A stretch of 64,000 nucleotides of DNA from positions 70,558,750 through 70,622,749 of the forward strand of contig CM072519.1 in assembly GCA_036898135.1 (NCBI GenBank). The letters are read 5' to 3'. Origin of the DNA: Oncomelania hupensis (Eukaryota; Mollusca; Gastropoda; Littorinimorpha; Pomatiopsidae). The notes under the pieces were generated by a model, which was not told the DNA's origin, did no database searches, and saw only the letters and a list, made by a program, of their open reading frames with translations. Position numbers and translations under genes: made by a program. Each line of letters begins with the position of its first letter. The stretch's first letter is position 1. Shown one piece after another: positions 50,001 through 57,942 of this stretch.

Positions 50001-51911
50001 ACCATTGTTATTTGGATTGTGTACTTTGTGTCCAGTTCCCACTACCATTGTTATTTGGATTGTGCACTTTGTGTCCAGTTCCCACTACCATTGTTATTTG
50101 GATTGTGTACTGTGTGTCCAGTTCCCACTACCATTGTTATTTGGATTGTGCACTTTGTGTCCAGTTCCCACTACCATTGTTATTTGGATTGTGTACTGTG
50201 TGTCCAGTTCCCACTACCATTGTTATTTGGATTGTGTACTTTGTGTCCAGTTCCCACTACCATTGTTATTTGGATTGTGTACTTTGTGTCCAGTTCCCAC
50301 TACCATTGTTATTTGGATTGTGTACTTTGTGTCCAGTTCCCACTACCATTGTTATTTGGATTGTGTACTGTGTGTCCAGTTCCCACTACCATTGTTATTT
50401 GGATTGTGTACTTTGTGTCCAGTTCCCACTACCATTGTTATTTGGATTGTGTACTGTGTGTCCAGTTCCCACTACCATTGTTATTTGGATTGTGTACTTT
50501 GTGTCCAGTTCCCACTACCATTGTTATTTGGATTGTGTACTGTGTGTCCAGTTCCCACTACCATTGTTATTTGGATTGTGTACTGTGTGTCCAGTTCCCA
50601 CTACCATTGTTATTTGGATTGTGCACTTTGTGTCCAGTTCCCACTACCATTGTTATTTGGATTGTGTACTGTGTGTCCAGTTCCCACTACCGTTGTTATT
50701 TGGATTGTGTACTTTGTGTCCAGTTCCCACTACCGTTGTTATTTGGATTGTGTACTTTGTGTCCAGTTCCCACTACCATTGTTATTTGGATTGTGTACTG
50801 TGTGTCCAGTTCCCACTACCATTGTTATTTGGATTGTGTACTGTGTGTCCAGTTCCCACTACCATTGTTATTTGGATTGTGTACTTTGTGTCCAGTTCCC
50901 ACTACCATTGTTATTTGGATTGTGTACTTTGTGTCCAGTTCCCACTACCATTGTTATTTGGATTGTGTACTGTGTGTCCAGTTCCCACTACCATTGTTAT
51001 TTGGATTGTGTACTGTGTGTCCAGTTCCCACTACCATTGTTATTTGGATTGTGTACTTTGTGTCCAGTTCCCACTACCATTGTTATTTGGATTGTGTACT
51101 TTGTGTCCAGTTCCCACTACCATTGTTATTTGGATTGTGTACTTTGTGTCCAGTTCCCACTACCATTGTTATTTGGATTGTGTACTTTGTGTCCAGTTCC
51201 CACTACCATTGTTATTTGGATTGTGTACTTTGTGTCCAGTTCCCACTACCATTGTTATTTGGATTGTGTACTTTGTGTCCAGTTCCCACTACCATTGTTA
51301 TTTGGATTGTGTACTTTGTGTCCAGTTCCCACTACCATTGTTATTTGGATTGTGTACTGTGTGTCCAGTTCCCACTACCATTGTTATTTGGCTTGTGTAC
51401 TGTGTGTCCAGTTCCCACTACCATTGTTATTTGGATTGTGTACTGTGTGTCCAGTTCCCACTACCATTGTTATTTGGATTGTGTACTGTGTGTCCAGTTC
51501 CCACTACCATTGTTATTTGGATTGTGTACTGTGTGTCCAGTTCCCACTACCATTGTTATTTGGATTGTGTACTTTGTGTCCAGTTCCCACTACCATTGTT
51601 ATTTGGATTGTGTACTTTGTGTCCAGTTCCCACTACCGATGCCACAAGGAGGGAAACACTCCAACAATCCAGTCCTGTTTGAAGACCAGCCCCAGCCGCA
51701 ACAGAGAATGCCACGCAAGGCGCAGCAGAAAGTTGACCTCTTTGACCCCGACTTTGTGGATGAATCGTCTCCATTCACCCTGCACGATGTCACCAGTCGA
51801 GCTGCCAAAATTGGCATTTCTGGAAAGCATGATTTCAGACGCGGGGCCTACTGGAACAAGAGAAACCCTAACGAACCCAAAAAGAGACTGGGAAAAAAGA
51901 AAGCTAAATAA
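32919..51911 (+). CDS. NOB1: NOB1, 20S pre-rRNA endonuclease (complete, eight exons)
   Basis: Exons 32919-32981, 36324-36456, 36718-36851, 42152-42229, 42809-43213, 44162-44259, 48376-48514 and 51627-51911 join into 1335 nt, 444 residues plus stop, against about 412 in human NOB1. The PIN domain begins MATVKHIVVDAGGFIRNAPI (metal-binding Asp10) and continues with VVSEIRDKATRQRL (Glu36), FAKKTGDYRHLSATDVSVLALTY (Asp83) and, after an acidic insert, WITPSNIK and TTDFAMQNVLIHMGL (Asp267). A zinc ribbon follows with CxxC pairs at 299/302 and 314/317, then a basic tail. NOB1 cleaves 20S pre-rRNA at the 3' end of 18S rRNA in late cytoplasmic pre-40S particles, with PNO1. All introns are GT-AG. The extra length is mainly in the acidic insert. 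Confidence 0.97.
33345..33610 (-). mobile_element. SINE with 5S-rRNA-like block
   Basis: The minus strand reads a head, then GCGGTTAGCACTTGGATGGG and TGACCGC at about 33563-33538. This closely matches the 5S rRNA internal control region (GGTTAGTACTTGGATGGGAGACCGC). A GGTA-type tail ends at 33345. A second copy is at 52216-52356. Inserted in NOB1 intron 1. Confidence 0.65.
34000..34857 (-). mobile_element. CR1/jockey-like LINE C-terminal fragment, split by a hAT MITE
   Basis: The minus strand encodes LEKLNLEPLQQRRQVDKVTM and MYRIMHGLVDV followed by TRGHNMKLLVPHTRTDT. This is the C-terminal signature after the RT of CR1/jockey-group LINEs. It is interrupted at 34312-34733. Inactive. Confidence 0.7.
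34312..34733. mobile_element. hAT MITE, 422 bp, with 6-bp target duplication
   Basis: The ends CAGAGGTGCCAACC / GGTTGGCACCTCTG are a perfect 14-bp inverted pair. AGGATA flanks both sides (34306-34311, 34734-34739). It is closely related at the ends to the 4.3-kb hAT at 11221-15566. No ORF of note. Confidence 0.88.
34870..35847 (-). mobile_element. RTE-like LINE fragment 4 with 12-bp target duplication
   Basis: GCAGGCTTCAGT at 34858-34869 and 35848-35859 is the target duplication. The TATCC tail is at the left. The minus strand carries HSFKYLGAIVSDNG and KLRWYGHVTR in broken frames. A 978-bp 5'-truncated insertion. Confidence 0.87.
35930..36108 (-). mobile_element. RTE-like LINE fragment 5 (3' 175 bp)
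   Basis: TATCC tail followed by the same terminal sequence as fragment 4, strongly truncated. Confidence 0.82.
36324..36456 (+). CDS. NOB1: NOB1 exon 2
   Basis: Residues 22-65 and the first base of codon 66. It includes DIGENVYTLPKVVSEIRDKA and VLPYTLQYRTPSAEAILF. The acceptor is TTTCAG. A GTACTG inside the exon at 36402 is not the donor, because homology continues to GTAAAT at 36457. Glu36 is the second PIN acidic residue. Confidence 0.93.
36718..36851 (+). CDS. NOB1: NOB1 exon 3
   Basis: It completes Val66 and encodes 67-110, including SDFAKKTGDYRHLSATDVSV and ending HINKEPNLK. The acceptor is TTTTCAG and the donor AAG|GTAATA. The last 27 nt and the donor are repeated 13 more times in the array that follows at once. 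The first donor is taken as authentic because homology to human NOB1 is unbroken to that point. Confidence 0.93.
36825..37803 (+). repeat. Exon-edge minisatellite: 3' end and donor of NOB1 exon 3
   Basis: Fourteen units of 67 or 72 bp. Each carries CATCAACAAAGAACCCAATC, TTAAG and the donor GTAATA. The first unit is the real exon 3 end; its codons are HINKEPNLK. The intronic half (ACATCTTTATTGTCC) resembles a LINE/SINE tail, so a retroposon may have landed at the donor before amplification. Confidence 0.95.
37935..38022. repeat. CT microsatellite
   Basis: Nearly pure CT tract on the plus strand with small CCCT interruptions. Confidence 0.95.
38093..38312 (-). mobile_element. RTE-like LINE fragment 6 (3' end)
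   Basis: CTATCC tail and the terminal about 200 bp shared with the other copies. 5' truncated. Confidence 0.8.
38313..40690. other. NOB1 intron 3, unassigned
   Basis: Many short open frames without family features. The GC-richer patch at 39140-39300 reads as low-complexity peptide in several frames. It may be an LTR element (see 40695-40920), but no gag or pol is recognised. Confidence 0.35.
40695..40920 (+). mobile_element. Possible LTR 3' portion
   Basis: AATAAA at about 40839 is followed by GGTTGCGTGGATAA, then GAGTTACAC and a possible primer-site region with GGGGCTGAATCG. The same series appears at 7110-7240. An LTR ending in GTTACA is suggested; the partner LTR was not found. Confidence 0.3.
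40988..41535 (-). mobile_element. RTE-like LINE fragment 7 (internal, no tail)
   Basis: Shares HSYKYLEAIVSDNG and the MMTNNTNGINTDI segment with other copies. It has an internal deletion compared with fragment 4 (joins at about 41075). Inactive. Confidence 0.8.
41645..41968. repeat. 27-bp minisatellite, 12 copies
   Basis: Units ACTGATCTAGCTCTGTTCAC followed by CACAGTA. Because 27 is a multiple of three, frames stay open on both strands; this is not coding. It ends about 185 nt before NOB1 exon 4. Confidence 0.95.
42152..42229 (+). CDS. NOB1: NOB1 exon 4
   Basis: Residues 111-136, PVEYIVPSKAAEQTQIAGFY then LGKKAN. It matches the human segment ending LHISGFHLPYKPK. The acceptor is TTTTCCAG and the donor GTGAGT; both ends are phase 0. 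Confidence 0.9.
42809..43213 (+). CDS. NOB1: NOB1 exon 5 (acidic insert and rest of PIN domain)
   Basis: Residues 137-271. The first two thirds are highly charged (KAADGETTEAGGSTSEKEAV and onward) and end in a run of Glu/Asp. Then come WITPSNIK and CLTTDFAMQ, strongly conserved in NOB1. The acceptor is TGTTCAG, the donor GTATGC, both ends phase 0. The human FMFWRNPLP-like segment of the insert is not recognisable here. Confidence 0.93.
43611..43998. repeat. 30-bp minisatellite, about 13 copies
   Basis: Units AGTAACATTCCAGTTTCTGT followed by TGACAGTGAC, with two 24-bp units lacking one GTGACA. It is in NOB1 intron 5. Confidence 0.95.
44162..44259 (+). CDS. NOB1: NOB1 exon 6
   Basis: Residues 272-303 plus two bases: NVLIHMGLNVVSVDGMLIKR then ASSYILRCTACF. 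It holds the last PIN helix and the first zinc-ribbon CxxC (C299, C302). The donor is AA|GTAAGT. Confidence 0.95.
46630..46760. repeat. Minisatellite, about 37-bp unit, 4 copies
   Basis: Units GTGTCCTCTGAATGTTTCAA followed by CAATAACA. Confidence 0.88.
47098..47596. mobile_element. TTAA-flanked MITE with paired palindromes (second type)
   Basis: TTAA at 47098-47101 and 47593-47596. The ends CCCCTTGAGCCC / GGGTTCAAGAGG match 10 of 12. At the right end, AGACCGATTTATCGGTCT (47517-47534) and the perfect palindrome AGACCGATATATCGGTCT (47560-47577) are each followed by TTCGGG. Same layout as the MITE at 13241. Confidence 0.75.
48376..48514 (+). CDS. NOB1: NOB1 exon 7 (zinc ribbon)
   Basis: It completes Lys304 and encodes 305-350: VTYNLEKVFCTHCGNKTLKR then VAMTRAEDGSIRYFFSKRP and NLKGKK. 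It carries the second CxxC (C314, C317). The acceptor is TTTGCAG and the donor GTCAGT. It ends in phase 0. Confidence 0.95.
48590..48840. repeat. Minisatellite, about 62-bp unit, 4 copies
   Basis: Units contain AAGATCCATCCTGCCTCTGG and TTATTTACTTTCGATGGCGC. NOB1 intron 7. Confidence 0.88.
48935..49143 (+). mobile_element. RTE-like LINE fragment 8 (3' end, plus)
   Basis: Plus strand reads RRRRPKKRWEDKIREWTGLT and ends AGGATAGGATAGG. 5' truncated. Confidence 0.82.
49420..49792. repeat. Two short tandem arrays upstream of the large array
   Basis: Three copies of a 60-bp unit (GTGATGTGGCCTTCAGGGTT) at 49420-49600, then three of a 57-bp unit (GTAGTACACACTGTCTGGTT) to 49792. Confidence 0.88.
49793..51637 (+). 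repeat. Exon-edge minisatellite: acceptor and first bases of NOB1 exon 8
   Basis: About 43 units of 43 bp. Each has a T-rich stretch, GTGTCCAG and TTCCCACTACC. The last unit is the true exon 8 acceptor and exon start. Variants are GTACTG/GTACTT/GCACTT and ACCATTG/ACCGTTG. There are no stop codons in any plus frame across the array. Confidence 0.96.
51627..51911 (+). CDS. NOB1: NOB1 exon 8 (C-terminal)
   Basis: Residues 351-444 and stop. It starts FPLPMPQGGKHSNNPVLFED, matching human SLPTPKGGKYAINPHLTED, and continues through VDLFDPDF, SSPFTLHDVTSRAAKI and a basic end (KKRLGKKKAK). The acceptor GTGTCCAG is the last of about 43 near-identical copies in the array just upstream; each copy also carries the first 11-12 exonic nt. 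Confidence 0.92.
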   Translation, partial: FPLPMPQGGKHSNNPVLFEDQPQPQQRMPRKAQQKVDLFDPDFVDESSPFTLHDVTSRAAKIGISGKHDFRRGAYWNKRNPNEPKKRLGKKKAK

Positions 51912-51912
51912 A
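51907..51912 (+). terminator. NOB1 poly(A) signal overlapping the stop codon
   Basis: AATAAA shares its TAA with the NOB1 stop codon (TAA 51909-51911). GT-rich sequence follows from about 51915, so the 3' UTR could be only 15-30 nt. No other strong signal lies close downstream. Confidence 0.65.
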
Positions 51913-51914
51913 CA

Positions 51915-52110
51915 TGTTTGTCTTTATGATTGGGCCAGTTTTGAGGTGTGTGTTTGTATGTACAGAAGCACATTTTATAACTTATGTTTGTGATTTTGAT
52001 TGGGCCAGTTTTGTGGTTTGAGTGTGTACGTATTGAAGCGCATTATTATAATTTATGTTTGTGATTTTGATTGGGCCAGTTTTGCAGTGTATGTTTGTAT
52101 GTACGATATG
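51915..52110 (+). repeat. 70-bp repeat after the NOB1 poly(A) signal, about 3 copies
   Basis: TGGGCCAGTTTTG recurs at 51931, 52001 and 52072 with GT-rich flanks. The first copy would serve as the GU-rich element downstream of cleavage. Confidence 0.8.
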
Positions 52111-52215
52111 GTTGCAGTGACCACTACCCAGTATGTTTTACATGAAAAAAGAAGTGAGCTAAAATTCACAAACCAGGTCATAAAATTATAACATTAAGAT
52201 CATTTTCTACATTCA

Positions 52216-52356
52216 GTCACAGTTGAGTCAACTGGGGGCGTTGTTATTTGTCGCTTCACGTTTTGCGGTCACCCATCCAAGTGCTAACCGCACTGGACGG
52301 TGCTAAACTTGCGACACAGTAGCGAGTGCTCCAACCACTGCGCTATCCGACACCCC
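52216..52356 (-). mobile_element. SINE head joining a tRNA-like and a 5S-rRNA-like segment
   Basis: The minus strand reads GGATAGCGCAGTGGTTGGAG (like a tRNA A box) at about 52349-52330, then GCGGTTAGCACTTGGATGGG and TGACCGC (5S-like) at about 52291-52265. Same family as 33345-33610. Confidence 0.68.
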
Positions 52357-52786
52357 GAATTATAACAGTTGACAAATCAAGAAAATAATTTACATAAATT
52401 AATAGAATTTTGTTAGTCCAAAAACATTAAAAGCAAAACCTATATTCCTTTTTTGTCAACTGCATGTGTTTATAAAACATTAAGAAACCTTAAGCAAATT
52501 CAAGAGGAGTTGATGAATTAGATGGTAAAATTTTAAAACTGTCTGCTCAGCGTATTATTGAAACTTTAACTTATATATACAATTTATGCATTGACAAATC
52601 ATTTTTTCCTATTATGTTTAAACAAGCTAAAGTTATTCAAATTTTTAGTTCTGACCCATCAAATTTTAGACACATTTCAATTCTTTCTATCATATCTAAA
52701 CCGCTGGAGAAACACCCTGTTACATGAAAATCAGTCTGGCTTCAGAGCTAAGCATTCTGTCATACAGCTCTTACATCTATGATAGT

Positions 52787-53286
52787 CACAAGTATATCAA
52801 CTAACAAGTTAGTATCTCTCTTCTATGTCTCTATCGACGTGCGCGTACAACCGATTGCTTCCCTTTACATGCTTTGAGCTCCATAGAGCGTCATCGGCCT
52901 GAAATAACTTTTTAGAAACTTCAAAACCCAGGGGAATTATGGGTAGAGAAATCCTTTTCTGAAATAACGTCGGCTAAATCCTTCTTTAGTTTCTTTGCTC
53001 GAGCAAAGGCAACCTCATAGGTATGGAGCACTTCGTCCATTATAACTCCATCGCTGATAATACTGCTGACAAGTTTCTGCCTTTGTTCACTACCAGAAAT
53101 ATGCAGTTCCTCTCCCAACTTTCGTTTCATTTCAGCGAGCACATCTTCGCGAGAACAGATTTCCCAGAATTCTCTATTCTATTTTTAGGTTTGGGATATC
53201 CCCGTTTCAGCTTGTGGCTAAACGGGACCACCGCACGTCGACTAGGGGCAATACGAGATACTAACTTGTTAGTTGATATACTTGTG
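52787..53286. mobile_element. 500-bp DNA element with perfect 32-bp inverted ends and 8-bp target duplication
   Basis: It starts CACAAGTATATCAACTAACA and continues to GTATCTC; the first 32 bp are exactly reversed and complemented at 53255-53286. ATGATAGT at 52779-52786 and 53287-53294 is the target duplication. The CA..TG ends and 8 bp suggest a hAT- or P-like group, unassigned. On minus an open stretch (about 53268-52921, two overlapping frames) matches nothing I recognise. Confidence 0.9.
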
Positions 53287-53694
53287 ATGATAGTACAATG
53301 GCTTAATAATGTTAATGAGCACACATTTTCCAGAGCATTATTCATTGACTTTGCAAAAGCTTTTGATTTAATTGACCGTAACCTCCTAATATGAAAATTA
53401 CAATTATATGGTATAGCTTTAAATCACTTGATCTTCTAAAATCTTTCATTTCTGAGCAGTGCGTTTTCATTAATAACCAAAAATTACAGTTTGAAGCTGT
53501 TACTACTGGAGTACCTCAAGGATCGATCTTAGGTAGGGCCTTTATTATTTTCTGTCTATATAAATGATCTTCCCCTTCATATTTCTTCTTCTTGTGAACT
53601 CGTTGCTGATGACACCACATTACACTCCAAGGATACAGAAATACGTAATTTAGCCTCCTCTTTACAAATGGGGGCAAATGAATTCTAGGGATCA

Positions 53695-54235
53695 CCCCGT
53701 AGGGTTGCCCGGGGTTTCAGTATAAATAGTATACCCGCTTTCTGGAAATTTAGTGCTTTAAATTCCCACTGTCGTTTTCTTTCTCCTTTGTTCTTTCTCA
53801 TTCCTACTTTGTTCTATCAATCTATTAAACTATCTTCTTTGGTAGACCAGTCACCTACCTTTTTTCTTGAAAACTCTTCCGGGACAAAATTCCTCATTTG
53901 TGTGTGAGGTCTGTTGGATCAGCTTGGGAATTTGGACGCTTTCTGCCAGGTGGTCACTAGGGCTTCCTATGATGTTATTATTTGGCAATGTAGGCAATTT
54001 ACATGTATGTTTGTATTTCTATTTTGGTTTTGTGAACGGGGTTCGATATATTAGAGTATAGCCTCAACGCCCCCTGCGTGGGATGTTTTTATTGTAAAGT
54101 GACTGGCTGGTGGAGTGCCTTCAGTGTTACCACTAGGGTTGTTTAATCAGATCTTTTATGCGGACCAGGGGTTAATCAGATCTTTTATGCGGACCACGGG
54201 TGAGTCCTCTTTCAGCGAAGTTGTGGTCTTGATTT
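53695..54235 (+). mobile_element. Retroposon family 2, second copy
   Basis: Matches the reverse complement of 14244-14938 (TTAAATTCCCACTGTCG, ATTGTAAAGTGACTGG, AGATCTTTTATGCGGA), with a partial duplication of the AGATCTTTTATGCGGACCA segment at its right end. Confidence 0.75.
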
Positions 54236-54239
54236 TGTG

Positions 54240-54723
54240 GTCCTGACTGCTGCGCTCCCTTGTCATCTCCATCTTCCTATATGCTTGCGAAGCATGGACG
54301 CTCACAGCAGATCTCCAATGAAGAATACAAAGCATGGAGATGAGGTGCTACAGAAGACTTCTGGGCATTTCCTATACCCAACACATAACCAACGACGAAG
54401 TCCGACAGACCATCACACAAGCCATTGGACAACACGATGACCTGCTAACAGTGGTGAAGAAACGGAAACTCCGATGGTATGGCCACGTCACCAGATCATC
54501 AGGCCTTGCAAAGACTATTCTGCAAGGCACAGTGCAAGGAGGTAGAAGAAGAGGGAGACCGAAAAAGAGGTGGGAGGACAACATTCGAGAATGGACTGGT
54601 TTGACACTGAGCGAAGCCATCAGGGCTGCTGAGGACAGAGAAAGATGGAGTATGCTGGTTAAACGATCATCTGTGGTGCCCCTATGACCTTCGGGTTACG
54701 GGACAGGATAGGATAGGATAGGA
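54240..54723 (+). mobile_element. RTE-like LINE fragment 9 (plus)
   Basis: The frame at 54334-54687 is open and reads ITNDEVRQTITQAIGQHDDL, KLRWYGHVTRSSGLAKTILQ and GRRRGRPKKRWEDNIREWTG. Tail AGGATAGGATAGGAT. It is the best preserved C-terminus in the window, still 5' truncated. Confidence 0.87.
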
Positions 54724-55730
54724 TTCGGCTATTTGCAGTCCATTGGACCCTGTAAGCAATGAATAACAAACTAAATTACAGGGATGGACTGAATTTAATC
54801 ACATGATGCTTAATCCAGACAAAACAGTCTGGACATGCTAATTACATCTAGACAAAAAAGGCAAAGTTCTTCAATGAAACCCCCTCCCTTAAAGCTTTGC
54901 AACAAAACAGTTGAAGTCCAATGCCATAAACTTCTTGGTGTGACATTAGACAATAATTTGTCTTAGTTGCAACATATTTAAAATGTTAGTAGAACTATTT
55001 CCAGGACTTGTCAAGGATTAAACATTACTTAAACCTGCAGTCTCATAAACTATTTTTTGGGACATATTCAACCATTTATTGATTATTCTTCAACTATTTG
55101 GGATAATGCTAGTAGCAATGCCACGAAGCCTTTATTTCAGATTCACAAACCTGCAATTAAAATGGTTATTTTTTTAGACGAAATCTCTGAATGATTACAG
55201 ATCAACATACTACCTCTTGCCAACAGATTAAAATTGAATAGGGAATTTTCATGCACAAGACCCTTTGTGGTAATACTCCATCCTATCTTTCTTCTCTTTT
55301 TCTAGTAAAACTGCCAGATTTTCTACCAAACTAAATATCCCATTTTTAACAATTGATCTGTTTAAAACCAGTCTGTCATATTCAGGTTCAACTTTATGGA
55401 ATAATGTTCCACAAGTTCTCAGCAGTGCAGTCACTAAATACGCATCCTTTAGAAACCATCTTTTACAGCACATTAAAATTAGTTAATTAGCTACTTGACA
55501 AGAGTTCTACATTCATAACTTTAATTAGATTGTTTTACATAAGTTGTTTGTGTGTGTGTGTGTGTGAGCGCGCGCATGTCTTGATTATATTGTTACAGTA
55601 TTATGTTACTGTTATAAAGTTGTTACACTAATTGTTATTGTTACAAGCCCCAAGGGCAAGATATAAAAAAGCACACCCAGTGCCTAATCTTTTACCCTTG
55701 TTAATTAAAATTATTATCTTATCTTATCAC

Positions 55731-57210
55731 ACCCAAAAAGTCCCAAATATTTCAGTCGACACACAACAAAGCATGAAATTTCATTTAAACTTTTATTCTG
55801 TAAAATTTACACTGACATTATACAAGATAACTTCATGAGTAAAATTCACACACTGCAGCTGAAAGACAGCAGAAAAAAAACATGCATGCACAAACTGAAA
55901 TCCTTCCTCAAACACAAATTTTCCAAACCAAAAGAACACAGAGGCATTATACATTATTTCTGTGAATGTTTTCTACACTTTCATCCAAACAAATAAAATT
56001 CGGTAAGATAAAACATATTACATTCTTGCCCAAGACAATTTCTCCCTATAAAAAACATCTTGAACCAGAGAAATGTCATCACATTCCAAAATATTTTGAA
56101 CAAAATGAAAAGGACTCGTCTTCATTTAAAACCTTTACAGCAATATCTTGATAATAATTATTATTACCGTAGAAACGTTGACCAAAATATTTTAAGAATA
56201 AGCATCGGGAATCAATAGACAATGAATTTGTTGGCAAAATGTTAATCTTGGGGAATTTGATTTACATTTTTGAAAGATGAATTGTTCGGTGAAAGCATGG
56301 ACATCACAACGCACAAGATGTAAGGCCAAGCAGAATGAACATGGGACATGAAAAGCATGTACGCCCATGGCCATGCACACACATGGGTACATGTCATAAT
56401 GATGCATACACACACTGACTCGACACACACACGCAATATGCATTGGAAGCACCTACAGACCAACCGTTTAGCCATAGTGTACCACTAAACATAATATAAA
56501 ATATTTCTCAATGCAAAGTGTTTCTCAGGCAAATATGTTATCATAGCGATACGTGCAACAATAAATAATATTTCCTCTTTGCGGGTGCTGAGCTAACCTT
56601 GCATCAGCAGTCTATAACAAAATATCATTAGTGTATGTCCAAATGATGTGTACATTCACACAAGTCAAATTGTACAACTGTTTAGTAGTTATTACGTATG
56701 CCTCATGGGATACATTCACACTTGATGCTCACTTACACACTACACTGTATTTGTGTACTGATATATATATCCTTGTTTTGAGCAAAACACGTGCAGCAGC
56801 AGAGCTCACACTTTATCATCATCACCATCATCATTATCACCAAAACTAAGATTTAAAAAAGGTAAGCGCTAAGATGATTTCATCCTGGAAGTGAAGCATT
56901 ACTTTACATTTACAGAATACTCTTTCAGTCTTCCCCAGCAACAGTAATGTTATAGCCTTTGACTACCAAACCCACTGACCTGTGACCTTTCCTGGAACCT
57001 TATCTTTGCAACTGTGATGGAGAGCCTAGGCCTACAAAGGTTGTGGAGGTCTTGATCTGGTGGCAGTCTTTGCTCATTCTTTCCATGCTATCAGTATAAC
57101 AACAAAAGGACTGGCCAGTGTGTATGTGCAGGACTTGCAGAGGGTGTGTGTGTGTGTGTGAGCTGTATTTAGAGGTCGAGGTCTTGTGTACAGTTTTGTG
57201 TTAGCCTTCA
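55731..57210. other. Region between the LINE and a SINE; possible 3' UTR of the CCHC gene
   Basis: A minus-strand AATAAA lies at 55797-55792. It is uncertain whether the CCHC transcript reaches this far. No coding feature seen. Confidence 0.3.
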
Positions 57211-57214
57211 TTTG

Positions 57215-57942
57215 TTTATTGTAATAATAATACAAATAATACAGGATGCTATATACGCGCCTTTCCCCAAATCAATCGGGCTCAAAGCGCGCGATCTATA
57301 CCAACATCCACCCTCACACACACTAAATACACATCCATCACTCAAACAGGTGGTTTGATTGATTGATTGTTGCTTTAGGTCCAGCGGACTCTTCCGAGCC
57401 AAATCAGGACCGGACAACCCCCGATCCGCATAAAAGATCTGCTGAAACAACCCCAGTGGGAAAACTGAATGCCCTCCACCGGCCAGTCACTTTACAATAA
57501 AGACATCCCACGCAGGGGACAGCTGAGGCTTTACCCCAACTAATCGAACCCCCGGTTACAAAAACAAAATAGAATACAAACATCATTATAAATTATCAAC
57601 AAAACACATACATATAAAATGCCTATATTGCTAAATAATAACATCATAGGAAGTCCTAGTGACCAATACTCCCAAGCAAACAGGTGGTGTAAAGGCAGGG
57701 AGATCGCTATTAGAAGACGGAAAGAAAATCGAATTTTTATTTTTGAAATTTTTATATTGACTGCGACCTGTACCATTATTGAAGGGAGGGAGGAAACCGG
57801 AGTGCCCGGAGAAAACCCTCGGTGACCTCAATAGTCTTGTACCTAAGTGACATATGTTTGTCTCTTGCGGGAATCGAACCAGCGACCTTCGGCATAGGAA
57901 ACCGGCGACTTATCCACTGCGCCACCCCTACTACTGTACATA
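57215..57942 (-). mobile_element. tRNA-derived SINE with conserved central block, split by retroposon family 2
   Basis: The minus strand starts GGGGTGGCGCAGTGGATAAG (A box) and has GGTTCGATTCC (B box) at 57929-57870. The central block AACCGGAGTGCCCGGAGAAA lies at about 57795-57814; similar blocks are reported in MetaSINE-type SINEs. The 3' part lies at 57215-57354, beyond the insertion. Confidence 0.7.
57355..57676 (-). mobile_element. Retroposon family 2, third copy (truncated)
   Basis: Perfect 12-bp target duplication CAAACAGGTGGT (57343-57354, 57677-57688). GATT tail at the left. It splits the SINE. Confidence 0.85.

Larger units (their letters stand above)
52500..55730 (+). mobile_element. 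CR1/jockey-like LINE reverse-transcriptase region, degenerate, with two nested insertions
   Basis: In broken plus-strand frames it reads FRHISILSIISKPLEK and LLHENQSGFRAKHSVIQLLH, ALFIDFAKAFDLIDRNLLI (motif A), LVADDTTLHS (in place of FADD), MMLNPDKT, LLGVTLDNNLS, then SSTIWDNASSNATKPLFQIH and LANRLKLNREFS. It ends in a TTATC repeat near 55730. It is interrupted at 52787-53286 and about 53695-54775. Many stops; inactive. Confidence 0.8.

Noticed and set aside
49712..51993. Three plus-strand frames of about 650-730 residues with FGLCTVCPVPTT-like repeats
   Set aside because: They are phases of the 43-bp array. Only the part from 51627 is NOB1 exon 8; translation of the array would need unusual splicing.
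57866..57930. A tRNA gene on the minus strand
   Set aside because: A and B boxes are present but the sequence continues into a SINE body and does not fold cleanly as a tRNA by eye.
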